This document shows, piece by piece, positions 16,631-26,061 of a DNA stretch of 64,000 bases. The position numbers and the translations under genes are program-made. The notes beneath the pieces are model-generated. The model was not told the DNA's origin and did no database searches. It worked only from the letters and a program-made list of their open reading frames with translations. Every line of letters begins with the position of its first letter. Position 1 is the first letter of the stretch. Source of the DNA: Sneathiella sp. (GTDB lineage Bacteria > Pseudomonadota > Alphaproteobacteria > Sneathiellales > Sneathiellaceae); the NCBI GenBank assembly GCA_002706985.1, contig PAKP01000037.1, forward strand, positions 1 to 64,000, in the 5' to 3' direction.

Positions 16631-16679
16631 GGGGGTAGATTGATTCTGAGAATTTGGAGATACCCCCTAGTGTACCCCC
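16631..16679. repeat. Three GGGGGTA motifs between tRNA-Gln and the integrase remnant
   Basis: TACCCCC occurs at 16661-16667 and 16673-16679 (12 bp apart, same strand), and GGGGGTA at 16631-16637 in the opposite sense. Short repeats of this type are common just upstream of P4-type integrase genes, where the arm-binding domain and excisionase bind. Assignment as old att arm sites is inference from position. Confidence 0.5.
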
Positions 16680-16792
16680 AATTTTTCTGGATGTAAGAGG
16701 TTAATATCAGACTGCGTAGGACGTGACATTCCAACAATTCATTGTTTTTATTTATTATTTTGGATGATATTGGATTAGGTGAAATGAGGTTC

Positions 16793-16867
16793 TGGCTGGG
16801 GTGGCAGGATTCGAACCTGCGCATGACGGGATCAAAACCCGTTGCCTTACCGCTTGGCTACACCCCA
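16793..16867 (-). tRNA. tRNA-Gln (anticodon UUG)
   Basis: The minus strand folds as a complete cloverleaf. The acceptor stem TGGGGTG pairs with CACCCCA, followed by discriminator G and an encoded CCA at 16795-16793. The D-arm begins AGCCAAGCGGTAAGGC. The anticodon stem ACGGG/CCCGT encloses TTTTGAT, giving anticodon TTG (UUG). The T-arm contains GGTTCGAATCC. Length including CCA is 75 nt. Its 3' end faces the integrase remnant, so it is the likely integration target. Confidence 0.97.
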
Positions 16868-16953
16868 ATGAGGAGCCTCTTTCTAGCTAAAGGCCCGGGT
16901 AAGCTCAAGGCAAAATTTGAAAAAATACAGAAAAGCAGAAACGCCATAGTTTC

Positions 16954-17805
16954 TTAGCTGATTACCGTCGCCCGGACCCACCAGTCTGGGTGTCGCGACT
17001 GTATGCTCTCTGCCGCGTTGCGGGCGGCTTTTGCCGTTTCAAACAGGCCGAAAACCGTTGCGCCACTCCCGCTCATACGCGCAAGCTGACATCCTGTCTC
17101 TCCGGCAATTTCGTCAATAACACTCTCAATTTGCGGCGCGATTTGAAATGCCGGAGCCTGCAAATCATTTCCTGTTCTCTGAAGAGCAGAAATGAGATCC
17201 GCCTCATTGCCTTCCTTTACGTTCAAACCGGATTTCGGCGCATTTGATATTTCCAGATGTCGAAAGACATCTGCAGTGGATACCGATATATTGCAATTAA
17301 CCAGTATAATATGGATTTTCGGGATAATCAGGCCCGAGCTTAGCTGCTCCCCGACGCCGGTCATAATCGTTGGCTTGCCGTACAAACATACGGGCACATC
17401 TGCACCAAGCGAAAGGCCAAGGTCCGCCAATTGCCGGTCGAACAGTCCAGTTTCCCAAAGCTTGTCCAAAAGCTGCAAGGCAAGAGCGGCATCCGCTGAG
17501 CCACCGCCTATTCCCGCCGCGATCGGTAGATTTTTGACCACTCTTATTTTGGCGCCTTTTTTTTCCGCTGTATTTTCCTGAAGGAGTCGTGCAGCCTTTA
17601 AAATGAGGTTGTCATCGGTCGCGGGAATCCCGGCAGAAAAAGGTCCGGAAATTTCCAATGAAAGCGAGCTGTCACTTTCGACCGTCAGCTTGTCACCATA
17701 GTCTGCGAATACAACGAGGCTGTCGAGCAGATGATAGCCATCCGACCGCCTACCTGTCACATGCAGATAGAGGTTAATCTTTGCACGGGCAACGCCCGTC
17801 AACAT
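16954..17805 (-). CDS. ispE: 4-diphosphocytidyl-2-C-methyl-D-erythritol kinase
   Basis: A GHMP kinase of the MEP isoprenoid pathway, phosphorylating CDP-methylerythritol. The N-terminal 'ARAKINLYLHVTGRRSDGYH' motif is diagnostic. The ATP-binding motif 'LPIAAGIGGGSADAALAL' is intact, and the C-terminal 'LARMSGSGATVFGLF' is the third GHMP motif. I favour the Met at 17805, ten bases past the stop of the upstream TPR gene, because the resulting 283 residues match the family; an in-frame ATG at 17838 would overlap that gene by 23 bases. A second MEP-pathway gene, ispH, lies elsewhere in this window. Confidence 0.95.
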   Translation of the reverse strand: MLTGVARAKINLYLHVTGRRSDGYHLLDSLVVFADYGDKLTVESDSSLSLEISGPFSAGIPATDDNLILKAARLLQENTAEKKGAKIRVVKNLPIAAGIGGGSADAALALQLLDKLWETGLFDRQLADLGLSLGADVPVCLYGKPTIMTGVGEQLSSGLIIPKIHIILVNCNISVSTADVFRHLEISNAPKSGLNVKEGNEADLISALQRTGNDLQAPAFQIAPQIESVIDEIAGETGCQLARMSGSGATVFGLFETAKAARNAAESIQSRHPDWWVRATVIS

Positions 17806-17815
17806 TTGCGGTGTG

Positions 17816-19552
17816 CTACTTCTCGGCCTTGATGTCATCCTGAAGGCCGGATTTCAGCTTCTCGCGAATTAAGGGGGCGAGTTCGGTTGAGGGTTCAAGC
17901 CAGAGCGCCCGCTGCCATTGATAGCGCGCTTCTTCCCGCCGACCGACACGCCAGTAAGCATCGGCGAGATGGTCGGTGATTGTCGGATCCGCAGCCTCCA
18001 GCGAGACGGCCTTTTCAAGCTGGGTTACCGCATCGTCATAATCCCCAAGCCGATAGTAAAGCCAGCCGAGACTGTCCACGATAAAGCCGTCACGCGGACG
18101 CAGCGAGACAGCCTTGATCAGCATATCCTTTGCCTGTTCCAGATTCTCGTTCCGGTCGACCCAAGAGTAAGCGAGATAGTTCAGAACCTGCGGATGATTC
18201 GGCTGAAGTTCCAGCGACTTTATCAAATCCGCTTCGGCGAGCGGCCATTGCTTGGACTGTTCATAAGCAATACCCCGGGCATAGAACAGTGACCAGTGCC
18301 GTTGCTGAAAATCCGGCAGGCGCTCAATGGCGCGCCCGTAATCCTGGGCTGCCGTCTCCCAGTCCTTAGAATCTCGACTGACATCTGCAAGTACCACAAG
18401 TGCCTCAATATCCTTTGGATATGACGCGGCAACAGACTCGAGCATGGCCTTCGCTTCATCGATATTGCCAAGTTTATATGTCGCCCATGCCGCTCGGATT
18501 TGCGCGTTCCGGCCATGAGCGGATTGCGCTTTCACTTCGCTGTATAAATTCAAGGCTTCCTGCCACCTGCCTCTATCTTCCGCTGTTTCCGCAAGCAGCA
18601 CCCGGGCCATGGGGAAGTTCGGCTTCAGATCGAGAGCGAAGTAAATATAGGTTGCAGCAACACCGACGGCGCGTTCCTGCCCGATGATGGACGCAGCGCT
18701 GTAAAGCGCTTCGGCTGCGCCATCAACGGCATTTTCCACAACAGGTGTCAACGGACGATCTGACGCCAGATCGACAAGTTCAAGATGTATTGTCGGACTT
18801 AAAGGATACTGCTCAATATAGTCTTCAAATATCTTGCGGGCTTCTTCCCGCCGCCCTGTCCTGTCGAGGTAGAATCCATAAGACTGCACCAGACGCACGG
18901 CCCGTCCTGAAGGTCCGTCAAGCGCCCTTGCATATTCTTCATCTGCACGCGCGCGGTTTCCGGAAACGTCGCTCAATAAGGCTATCTGATACTGCTTGAG
19001 CGCATCAAAGCCATTGTATTTATCAAGCGCATCCAGCTCTGAAATTGCTGTATCTGTCTGTCCCTGCCCAAGCTTTACCCAGGCCATCAGTAACGGTTTC
19101 AACAATACATTGAATCCATTGTCCCCTGTTTTCTCAAGATAGCTTTGCGCGGCCGGAAAGTCCTTTTGACGCAGAGCCTCAATCGCCAGAACGAGATTTG
19201 CTGTCGAATTATCTTCGGACTGCCCCACAACTCTTGGGGCTAGGGCCTTGGCACGCTGAACGTCGCCCTTTGCAAGCGCCGCCTGCATTGTCAGCCCCAG
19301 AAGGACACTGTCACTCTCTCTGTTTCGCAGAGCCTCATCGAAATATAGAAGGGCAGCATCAGCATCCTGCTCGCGGAGCGCTTCCCTCCCCGCAAGATAC
19401 TGACCGAAGTAAGAAGGTGGAGACTCTTCTACCGTACCGCCAGCATCCTGAAACATGCCCGGAAGTGAGTTTCCTTCGTTCGAGGCGCTGCTTGTGGCGC
19501 ATGCACCAAGCGCCACGGTTAGAAATACGCTACCAAACACCAGTTTAAACAT
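17816..19552 (-). CDS. TPR-repeat lipoprotein
   Basis: A protein of about 578 residues built from tetratricopeptide repeats, for example 'YWRVGRREEARYQWQRALWL' and 'YYRLGDYDDAVTQLEKAVSL' near the C-terminus. I start it at the Met 21 codons into the open frame, because that gives a proper lipoprotein signal, MFKLVFGSVFLTVALGAC, with the lipobox Cys at residue 18. A longer start at 19615 would bury the signal sequence. TPR proteins of this kind, directly upstream of ispE, are conserved in many alphaproteobacteria. A role in protein interactions at the outer membrane is likely, but no specific function can be given. Confidence 0.85.
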   Translation of the reverse strand: MFKLVFGSVFLTVALGACATSSASNEGNSLPGMFQDAGGTVEESPPSYFGQYLAGREALREQDADAALLYFDEALRNRESDSVLLGLTMQAALAKGDVQRAKALAPRVVGQSEDNSTANLVLAIEALRQKDFPAAQSYLEKTGDNGFNVLLKPLLMAWVKLGQGQTDTAISELDALDKYNGFDALKQYQIALLSDVSGNRARADEEYARALDGPSGRAVRLVQSYGFYLDRTGRREEARKIFEDYIEQYPLSPTIHLELVDLASDRPLTPVVENAVDGAAEALYSAASIIGQERAVGVAATYIYFALDLKPNFPMARVLLAETAEDRGRWQEALNLYSEVKAQSAHGRNAQIRAAWATYKLGNIDEAKAMLESVAASYPKDIEALVVLADVSRDSKDWETAAQDYGRAIERLPDFQQRHWSLFYARGIAYEQSKQWPLAEADLIKSLELQPNHPQVLNYLAYSWVDRNENLEQAKDMLIKAVSLRPRDGFIVDSLGWLYYRLGDYDDAVTQLEKAVSLEAADPTITDHLADAYWRVGRREEARYQWQRALWLEPSTELAPLIREKLKSGLQDDIKAEK

Positions 19553-19699
19553 TTTCACGCCTGCGTCCGTCATTTCTGTCGATCTATACTTAAGTTTTAA
19601 GACCCAACGCTTCACACGCCAGAGACGTCAACCTACTCTCTGGTATGTAGGGCATCCAGAACCCGCATTAAACAAAATTCCGGTATTCAGGCGAATTTT

Positions 19700-21349
19700 C
19701 TACATATTCGGATAGTTTGGGCCGCCGCCGCCTTCCGGAACCACCCAATTGATGTTCTGTGTCGGATCCTTAATATCGCATGTTTTGCAATGAACGCAGT
19801 TCTGCGCGTTGATTTGAAGCCGTGGGTTAGATCCATCGTCCTCGGTCAAAAACTCATAAACGCCCGCCGGGCAGAACCGTTGTTCCGGCCCCGCATATTC
19901 CGCATAGTTTACCGAAACAGGAATGCTGTCATCCTTCAGTGTGAGATGGACTGGCTGATCTTCCTCATGGTTTGTGTTAGACAAAAAGACCGAAGAAGGT
20001 TTGTCAAAAGTATAAACTCCATCATACTTCGGATAATCGATTTTCTTCGCGTCCTTCGCCTTTTTCAGCACCGAATAATCATCATGATGCTTGAAAGTCC
20101 AAGGAGCCTTGCCCCCAAGTATCTTCAAATCTAGCCCTGTATACAATGTTCCGGCAAGCAAGCCCCATTTGAATGCCGGCCGACTGTTGCGTACACGGTA
20201 CAATTCGTCATAGACCCAGGAATCCTTGTAAAGTGCCGGGTAAGTATCGAGAACCTTGCCAGGCGTCTCCGCATTCAGCTTCATTTCCGCAACAATGGCT
20301 TCCGCCGCCATCATCCCTGATTTCATAGCGGTGTGAGAGCCCTTGATCTTCGGCACGTTCAAGAAACCCGCACAACATCCAATGAGAGCTCCACCCGGGA
20401 AAACCAGCTCAGGAACCGACTGGAAGCCGCCTTCATTGATCGCCCGCGCTCCGTAGGAAATGCGCTTTCCGCCCTTCAGCATCTCCTGCATCATCGGATG
20501 TGTCTTGAACTTCTGGAACTCGTCATACGGCGAAAGATAGGGGTTTTCATAGTCAAGGGCGACAACAAAGCCGACATAAGCCTGGTTGTTATCCAGATGA
20601 TAGACGAAGGATCCGCCATAGGTATTGCGATCAAGCGGCCAGCCGAAACTGTGAAAAATCTGGCCCTCCTTATGCTGCTCCGGGTCCAGTTCCCACAGTT
20701 CCTTGATCCCGATACCAAACGTCTGGGGATCACAATTCTCCCGCAAGCCGAACTTTTCGAACAGTGTTTTCGTCAGGGAGCCACGGACACCTTCCGCAAA
20801 CAGGGTGTATTTGGCATGAAGCTCCATACCCGGCTCATAAGAACCTTTGTGCTCGCCATCCCGGCCAATTCCCATATCACCGGTTGCAACTCCCTTAACG
20901 CTGCCATCTTCGTGATACAGGACCTCAGCCGCCGCGAAGCCCGGATAGACTTCCACCTCGAGTGCCTCGGCCTGCTCCGCGAGCCAACGGCAAAGATTTC
21001 CGAGACTGATAATATAGTTTCCGTGATTATGCAATTGCTTCGGCAACAGAAAGTTTGGAAAGCGAAGCTCACTCGACTCTGTCATAAAGAAGAATTTTTC
21101 GGATTTGACCGGCGTGTCAAGGGGAGCGCCTTTTTCCTTCCAGTCAGGAATAAGCTCATCAAGAGCCCGGGTCTCGAACACATTGCCCGAGAGGATATGG
21201 GCGCCGATTTCAGATCCCTTTTCAAGAACGCATACGGAAATGTCGATGCCGGATTCAATACTCAACTGACGCAGCTTTATTGCTGCGGACAGTCCGGCAG
21301 GGCCGCCGCCGACAATAACAACATCAAACTCCATAGATTCGCGTTCCAT
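19700..21349 (-). CDS. Electron transfer flavoprotein-ubiquinone oxidoreductase
   Basis: The membrane-associated FAD/[4Fe-4S] enzyme that passes electrons from ETF (fatty acid and amino acid dehydrogenases) to ubiquinone. The FAD Rossmann motif [17 protein letters not shown] is N-terminal. '[20 protein letters not shown]' is the conserved substrate/membrane region. The C-terminus holds the cluster cysteines in 'CPAGVYEF' and '[13 protein letters not shown]'. Length about 549 residues is typical. The start ATG (21349) is preceded by GAGG at 6 bases; an adjacent GTG at 21352 is less likely. Confidence 0.96.
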   Translation of the reverse strand: MERESMEFDVVIVGGGPAGLSAAIKLRQLSIESGIDISVCVLEKGSEIGAHILSGNVFETRALDELIPDWKEKGAPLDTPVKSEKFFFMTESSELRFPNFLLPKQLHNHGNYIISLGNLCRWLAEQAEALEVEVYPGFAAAEVLYHEDGSVKGVATGDMGIGRDGEHKGSYEPGMELHAKYTLFAEGVRGSLTKTLFEKFGLRENCDPQTFGIGIKELWELDPEQHKEGQIFHSFGWPLDRNTYGGSFVYHLDNNQAYVGFVVALDYENPYLSPYDEFQKFKTHPMMQEMLKGGKRISYGARAINEGGFQSVPELVFPGGALIGCCAGFLNVPKIKGSHTAMKSGMMAAEAIVAEMKLNAETPGKVLDTYPALYKDSWVYDELYRVRNSRPAFKWGLLAGTLYTGLDLKILGGKAPWTFKHHDDYSVLKKAKDAKKIDYPKYDGVYTFDKPSSVFLSNTNHEEDQPVHLTLKDDSIPVSVNYAEYAGPEQRFCPAGVYEFLTEDDGSNPRLQINAQNCVHCKTCDIKDPTQNINWVVPEGGGGPNYPNM

Positions 21350-21352
21350 CAC

Positions 21353-21671
21353 AAGCCTCTTTTTTACTTATTCCGGCTTATCGACAGCCGTTACATATTG
21401 TTGAACAGGAGTTTCCAAAAAGGACTCCCAAATGCCATTGTCTGACAATTTTGACCCTGACACTATATTTTTTTTAAAGTGCGTCAATCCCGATTACGGG
21501 CCATTTCGGCAGTTTCCGGCCATTTTATCGCGGGCCTTCTGTAAGATAATGTCACTAATTCTTCTAAAATCAAGCTGGCCGCACAGGCAACTTGTGACCA
21601 CCGCTCTACAACAAATAAATTTTGCTGCCTACTCTCTTCTCCAAACGGGAAAAAGGTTGTTATGATAGGGC
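21353..21671. other. Intergenic region between divergent genes
   Basis: This 319-bp gap separates the divergent ETF-QO and uracil-DNA glycosylase genes and must contain both promoters. I see short AT-rich stretches, including a run of eight T bases near 21469, but no convincing gene, RNA or repeat. Confidence 0.5.
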
Positions 21672-22487
21672 ATGCTTCAGAATCCCGCTGATATCACCGC
21701 ACTGCTCAACTTCTACCTCGATGCCGGGGTGGAAGAGACAATCGGTGAAGAACCGGTCAACCGTTTCAATATGGTGCCGCCAAAAGCAACAGTAGCACCG
21801 AAAGAGCCGTCCGCCGTGCGTCCGGCAAGTCCAGAAAAAATCAAAAAGCCGGAAGCTGTGCAATCTACGGCTGTTCCGTCTCTGACGGAAGGAATTCGTG
21901 AGGCGGAGGCAGTCGCCAAATCGTGCAAAACGATCGATGTCCTCAGGCAGGCTCTCGAGAAATTTGAATATTGCTCACTTAAAAAACTGGCATCTCACAG
22001 TGTCTTTGCGGAAGGAAACGCTCAATCCCGGCTTATGATTATCGATCGCCAACCGTCCGGGGATGAAGATCGGAGCGGGCGACCCTTTGCGGGGGCGGCA
22101 GGTGAGCTATTGGATAAAATGTTGGCTGCTATCGAGATTGATCGCAGTGATGTATATCTCGCCAGCGCAATTCCCTGGCGCCCGCCGGGAGGACGTGCCC
22201 TTACGGATGAAGAACGCGCCCTGTGCCTTCCATTTGCCCTTCGGCATATTGCATTGGTCAAACCGGACTTTGTCCTGGCCTGCGGTGAAGCCGCCAGTTA
22301 CCTGCTTAATCAAAAAACCGGGGTCAACAAGCTGAGGGGCGTATGGAAAGATTTGCAAATTGACTCAGTTCGGGCAAAAATGCTTCCGATTTTTCATCCG
22401 GCCTTTCTAATCGATCAACCTGGGCTGAAGAAGTATGCTTGGTCTGATCTTCTTGGTCTGAAAGCGGCGATGAGAGAAAAACAATAA
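21672..22487 (+). CDS. Uracil-DNA glycosylase, family 4/5 type
   Basis: A 271-residue DNA-repair protein that removes uracil from DNA. The catalytic motif region reads 'DRQPSGDEDRSGRPFAGAAG', in which GEDE of typical family 4 enzymes is altered to GDED. The second motif is 'LPIFHPAFLIDQPG'. The four cluster-binding cysteines typical of family 4 are not obvious: 'CSLKK' occurs near residue 100, but the usual CxxC pair is missing, so the [4Fe-4S] cluster may be absent or variant. An N-terminal low-complexity linker of about 80 residues precedes the domain, as in other alphaproteobacterial members. Confidence 0.8.
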   Translation: MLQNPADITALLNFYLDAGVEETIGEEPVNRFNMVPPKATVAPKEPSAVRPASPEKIKKPEAVQSTAVPSLTEGIREAEAVAKSCKTIDVLRQALEKFEYCSLKKLASHSVFAEGNAQSRLMIIDRQPSGDEDRSGRPFAGAAGELLDKMLAAIEIDRSDVYLASAIPWRPPGGRALTDEERALCLPFALRHIALVKPDFVLACGEAASYLLNQKTGVNKLRGVWKDLQIDSVRAKMLPIFHPAFLIDQPGLKKYAWSDLLGLKAAMREKQ

Positions 22488-22548
22488 CCATTTCCTAACG
22501 GGTTCGCCGTAACCTGTCGGCTGCATTAGAATAACTATTGTCTGGTTC

Positions 22549-24324
22549 ATGAAATTCATTCCCAGAATAATTGCCGTTCTGGCACTTTTGATATCAACCC
22601 TTGCATGGGGACCCTCCCTGGCGATAGCGAACGCCGTTCCCCCTGTTCTTTCTACCGCCGATGCGGAACGGTATCGGGCTATTTTTGCACTTCAGGATGT
22701 CGGGCAATGGAAAAAAGCTGATGAGTTGATCAAGGCTCTTACGAATAATATCCTGATCGGCCACGTCAAGTTTCAACGCTATATGCATCCGACAAAATAC
22801 CGGGCGAGTTATGAAGAGCTTCATTTGTGGATGAAGGCCTATTACGATCATCCGGAAGCCCATCGCATCTATCGGCTGGCCAAAAGCCGACGTCTGAAAG
22901 GATGGAAACCTCTTCCAGAGCCGCTACATGGCCGATATCTGGGTGGCACCGGACCGGGACAGCCCGTATTTCTCTCGCGCCCCTACAAAAGTGAGCGGAA
23001 ACGGTCTGCGCAGACCCGCAATGATGTCGCCCACGCAAAACGCGTCGTGGGCCGCTATCTTTACCGCGGACAGCCAACGAACGCCGCCAAATATATTTCT
23101 CAAAAGAAAATACGAAACCTGTTGGACCAGGTAGAACTTGATCTCTTGCGCGAGAAGATTGCGAAAAGCTATTTCCTCTATGCCCGGGACGAACGTGCCA
23201 TCGAATTTGCAGAAGCCGCACTCAACAAGTCGCGGAAAAATGTCCCTCTTGCCGGTTGGACGGCCGGTCTGGCTGCATGGCGGCTCGGAGAAATCGAGAA
23301 AGCCGCGCAGCACTTTGCCGCCCTCGCAGAAACGAGCCGGATTTCCGACTGGAACTTTACCGCTGCGAATTGGTGGGCCTCACGTGCGTATCTGAAACTG
23401 GGTGAGCCGAAAAAAGCATATTATTACCTTGAACAGACGGCAAGCCAGCCGCGTACTTTTTATGGCTTGTTGGCATTGCGTCAGCTTGGTGTTGAAAAAC
23501 CTTTCAGTTGGGACCTGCCGACTTTGGAGCCGGAGAACATTGCCTGGCTAATGAAAATTCCTTCTGCGAAACGGGCTGTCGCGCTCAGCGAAGTCGGAAA
23601 ATATGATATGGCCGCTCAGGAACTGCGCGCCGCCTTCCCGAGTGCAAACGAGAAACTGGCCCCCTTGTTGCTCGCTCTTGCGGAAGATATCGGCGCGCCC
23701 TCGGTTGCCATGCGAATGGGATTGTATCTTTGGGAAAGCGAGAATGTGACCTGGGATGCCGCTATCTATCCCATGCCAAAGTGGCAGCCCGGAGACGGCT
23801 TCAAGGTAGACCGCGCCCTTCTTTATGCCTTTATGCGCCAGGAGTCGGGCTTCTATTCTTTGGCCCGCAGCGGCGCGGGCGCCAAGGGCCTGATGCAGAT
23901 TATGCCCTCCACCGCGAGTTATCTCTCGGGCGACAGGTCGCTGCGGAACAGAAACAACAACAAGCTGTTCGATCCGACTTATAATCTTGAGCTTGGCCAG
24001 AAATATCTGACATATCTGATGGAATACAAGGATATCGATACCAATCTGTTCCATTTGACCGCGGCCTATAATGGCGGCCCCGGAAATCTGAAAAAGTGGA
24101 AATCGGAGACGAAATACAGTGAAGATCCCCTGTTCTTCATTGAAGCGATGCCGAGCAAGGAGACCCGCAACTTTATCAAGCGGGTATTGACGAACTTCTG
24201 GATATATCGCCACCGGATGGGACAGGACCTGCCGGGGCTGGACCAGATTGCGAGCGGCAGCTGGCCCGAGTACCAGTCACTGGACCTGAATGAAAGCGAG
24301 GTTGCCGATAATGCCGGGAATTGA
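22549..24324 (+). CDS. slt: Soluble lytic murein transglycosylase
   Basis: A 591-residue periplasmic peptidoglycan-cleaving enzyme. A signal peptide ends near LAIANA. A long alpha-superhelical region, residues about 30-410, has TPR-like helices (for example 'YFLYARDERAIEFAEAALNK'). The C-terminal goose-lysozyme-type SLT domain contains the catalytic Glu in 'YAFMRQESGFYSLARSGAGA', then 'KGLMQIMPSTASYL', and 'FHLTAAYNGGPGNLKKW' with the AYNxG motif. The gene's end overlaps the start of moaB by 14 bases. Confidence 0.94.
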   Translation: MKFIPRIIAVLALLISTLAWGPSLAIANAVPPVLSTADAERYRAIFALQDVGQWKKADELIKALTNNILIGHVKFQRYMHPTKYRASYEELHLWMKAYYDHPEAHRIYRLAKSRRLKGWKPLPEPLHGRYLGGTGPGQPVFLSRPYKSERKRSAQTRNDVAHAKRVVGRYLYRGQPTNAAKYISQKKIRNLLDQVELDLLREKIAKSYFLYARDERAIEFAEAALNKSRKNVPLAGWTAGLAAWRLGEIEKAAQHFAALAETSRISDWNFTAANWWASRAYLKLGEPKKAYYYLEQTASQPRTFYGLLALRQLGVEKPFSWDLPTLEPENIAWLMKIPSAKRAVALSEVGKYDMAAQELRAAFPSANEKLAPLLLALAEDIGAPSVAMRMGLYLWESENVTWDAAIYPMPKWQPGDGFKVDRALLYAFMRQESGFYSLARSGAGAKGLMQIMPSTASYLSGDRSLRNRNNNKLFDPTYNLELGQKYLTYLMEYKDIDTNLFHLTAAYNGGPGNLKKWKSETKYSEDPLFFIEAMPSKETRNFIKRVLTNFWIYRHRMGQDLPGLDQIASGSWPEYQSLDLNESEVADNAGN

Positions 24325-24859
24325 TACATCCCGCCCCTTCATCAAAGTCCGCATTGCTGTTCTGACGGTATCAGACAGCCGAACCATCGCGGAGGACAAG
24401 TCCGGGCAGACGCTGGTAGACAGGCTGGAAGCCGCCGGACATATCCTCGCGGATCGCAAGATCGTCAAGGATGAAATCTCGGATATTCAGAAAACGGTAA
24501 AACAATGGATCGCAAATGCTGATGTCGATGTTGTCATTTCGACAGGCGGCACCGGCGTTACCGGGCGCGATGTCACGCCGGAGGCTTTCGCCGGCCTTTA
24601 CGAGAAGGAAATTCCCGGTTTCGGCGAGCTTTTCCGAATGCTGAGCTATCAGAAAATCGGCACCTCCACCATTCAATCCCGGGCGAGCGCCGGGGTTGCG
24701 GGTGGCACCTATCTCTTTGCACTGCCAGGCTCCACCGGGGCGGTAAAAGACGCCTGGGACGATATCCTTGTGCATCAGCTTGATTACCGCTTTATGCCTT
24801 GCAATTTTGTCGAGTTATTTGACCGTCTGCAGGAACATGAAAAGCGCTCCAAAGGCTAG
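24311..24859 (+). CDS. moaB: Molybdenum cofactor biosynthesis protein B
   Basis: A MoaB/MogA-type protein that adenylylates molybdopterin ahead of metal insertion. 'VLTVSDSRTIAEDKSGQ', 'VISTGGTGVTGRDVTPEAF' and 'ALPGSTGAVKDAW' are the family motifs; the Asp of TGRD and the GTG loop bind the pterin and nucleotide. I choose the ATG at 24311 (MPGIDTSRPF) over one seven codons upstream, as it gives the usual length of about 182 residues. It overlaps the 3' end of slt by 14 bases, suggesting co-transcription, though the two functions are unrelated. Confidence 0.93.
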   Translation: MPGIDTSRPFIKVRIAVLTVSDSRTIAEDKSGQTLVDRLEAAGHILADRKIVKDEISDIQKTVKQWIANADVDVVISTGGTGVTGRDVTPEAFAGLYEKEIPGFGELFRMLSYQKIGTSTIQSRASAGVAGGTYLFALPGSTGAVKDAWDDILVHQLDYRFMPCNFVELFDRLQEHEKRSKG

Positions 24860-24966
24860 TCGCCAGTATCTGTTGCGGCGAATTCTATTGATTAGTGAAA
24901 CCCAATCTTAATTCCTCGCCGATAAGGTGCAGGTTTCGCAACCGGAAAAGAAATCAACGATATTTA

Positions 24967-25326
24967 ATGAAACGCTTCTTTACGACTACTCGATACCGCG
25001 AACATAATCGCAAGGACCTCCGTCACGAGGTTCCTAAACTCCACTTGATGTTAGGTGATCGAGAATTCTCTACCTATGACTGGAGCCTTGGCGGGTTTCG
25101 CATAGACGATTTCAAGGAACGCCCTCCGGTCGGTGAGAAAATGCGCGTTACCCAAATCGCTTACGATACCGAAAATACGGTCACAACTGATTCAATTGCG
25201 ATAGTCACTCGCATTCTAATCGGTAAGAACCAGGTGGCTTTCAGCTTTAACAAGCTTGACGAGGAAGCCTATGACTTCCTCGAACAAGCAAGTATGCAAA
25301 GGCTGGCCCAACTTGGCGATATATAG
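24967..25326 (+). CDS. PilZ-domain protein
   Basis: A 119-residue single-domain protein with the c-di-GMP-binding PilZ signature. The RxxxR motif is RKDLR (residues 15-19) and the D/NxSxxG motif is DWSLGG (near residue 40). With both motifs intact, c-di-GMP binding is likely. An in-frame ATG at 24895 would add 24 residues of low similarity to the family, so the later ATG is preferred. There are no motility, cellulose or alginate genes nearby, so its partner is unknown. Confidence 0.85.
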   Translation: MKRFFTTTRYREHNRKDLRHEVPKLHLMLGDREFSTYDWSLGGFRIDDFKERPPVGEKMRVTQIAYDTENTVTTDSIAIVTRILIGKNQVAFSFNKLDEEAYDFLEQASMQRLAQLGDI

Positions 25327-25338
25327 TTACCCCCGGAG

Positions 25339-26061
25339 CTATACTGATATCCAGTATCCGTCCGGCGACAGGCAGGATGTCATGACATGGCTCGTGCTAT
25401 GAGTCCGATGGTATAATATCTGCCGATACTGCTTGCAGAGGCTGCCCCGGTTATCGAAGCCTTCGCGTAATATCACAATACTGCCGCGGTGGACACCATC
25501 GCGCCAGCTGATTGTCTGCCCCACAGGCGCATCCAGCGCCAGATAAAGGGCCTGATGATGCTTCTCTAGCTGAAGCGCGGATAGATTGACGACAAACCGC
25601 ACATTGACAAATGGCCAGTAGAACCCCCGGTAATGATAATGCCCGTAATAACTAGGATAATGATGGGGCTTCACATAAACATATTTCGGCCGGTATGGAT
25701 GGTTATAATAATGCTTCGCACGCGGTTTTACATAATGAACTCTGGGCGGATGCTTCGGAACCGGCTTCGCATAATAAACATTCTTTACCCTCTTCGGGTT
25801 CGGCGTTGCGTAATAGACCTTGTCGCCATGGTTTGAATGATACTTTTTATGCTGTTTGGAATGGCTTTTACTTCCCCGGTGATTTGTCTTTTGATCACCC
25901 CAGTGTTTCTTATGGCCGCCCTTCCAACCCGGTTCAGAATGGTGAGACACATGGCCTTTTGATTCATAAGTATATTTTCCATCTTTACGCGCCTCTGCCT
26001 CTAACGGCAGCAGGCCACCCAGCAAGACCGCCCCCAGCAGGAGATAACTGAATTTCCCCAT
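25339..26061 (-). CDS. Secreted His/Tyr/Lys-rich protein with 17-kDa-antigen-like C-terminus
   Basis: A 240-residue exported protein with a signal peptide ending near AEA. The mature N-terminal half is strikingly rich in His, Tyr and Lys: HHYPSYYGHYHYRG and many K-H-Y repeats, consistent with metal binding or a sticky surface layer. The C-terminal half (from about residue 160) resembles the C-terminal domain of 17-kDa rickettsial-type surface antigens: 'ALDAPVGQTISWRDG', then 'GSIVILREGFDNRGSLCKQY' and 'MTSCLSPDGYWIS'. The two-Cys arrangement fits that domain. The neighbours give no clue to its role. Confidence 0.75.
   Translation of the reverse strand: MGKFSYLLLGAVLLGGLLPLEAEARKDGKYTYESKGHVSHHSEPGWKGGHKKHWGDQKTNHRGSKSHSKQHKKYHSNHGDKVYYATPNPKRVKNVYYAKPVPKHPPRVHYVKPRAKHYYNHPYRPKYVYVKPHHYPSYYGHYHYRGFYWPFVNVRFVVNLSALQLEKHHQALYLALDAPVGQTISWRDGVHRGSIVILREGFDNRGSLCKQYRQILYHRTHSTSHVMTSCLSPDGYWISV

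Noticed and set aside
20333-21445. 370-codon plus-strand open frame opposite the ETF-QO gene
   Set aside because: It lies fully antisense to a certain gene, and its composition and lack of motifs mark it as a shadow frame.
23548-24213. 221-codon minus-strand open frame inside slt
   Set aside because: It is antisense to the conserved SLT domain and has no supporting motif.
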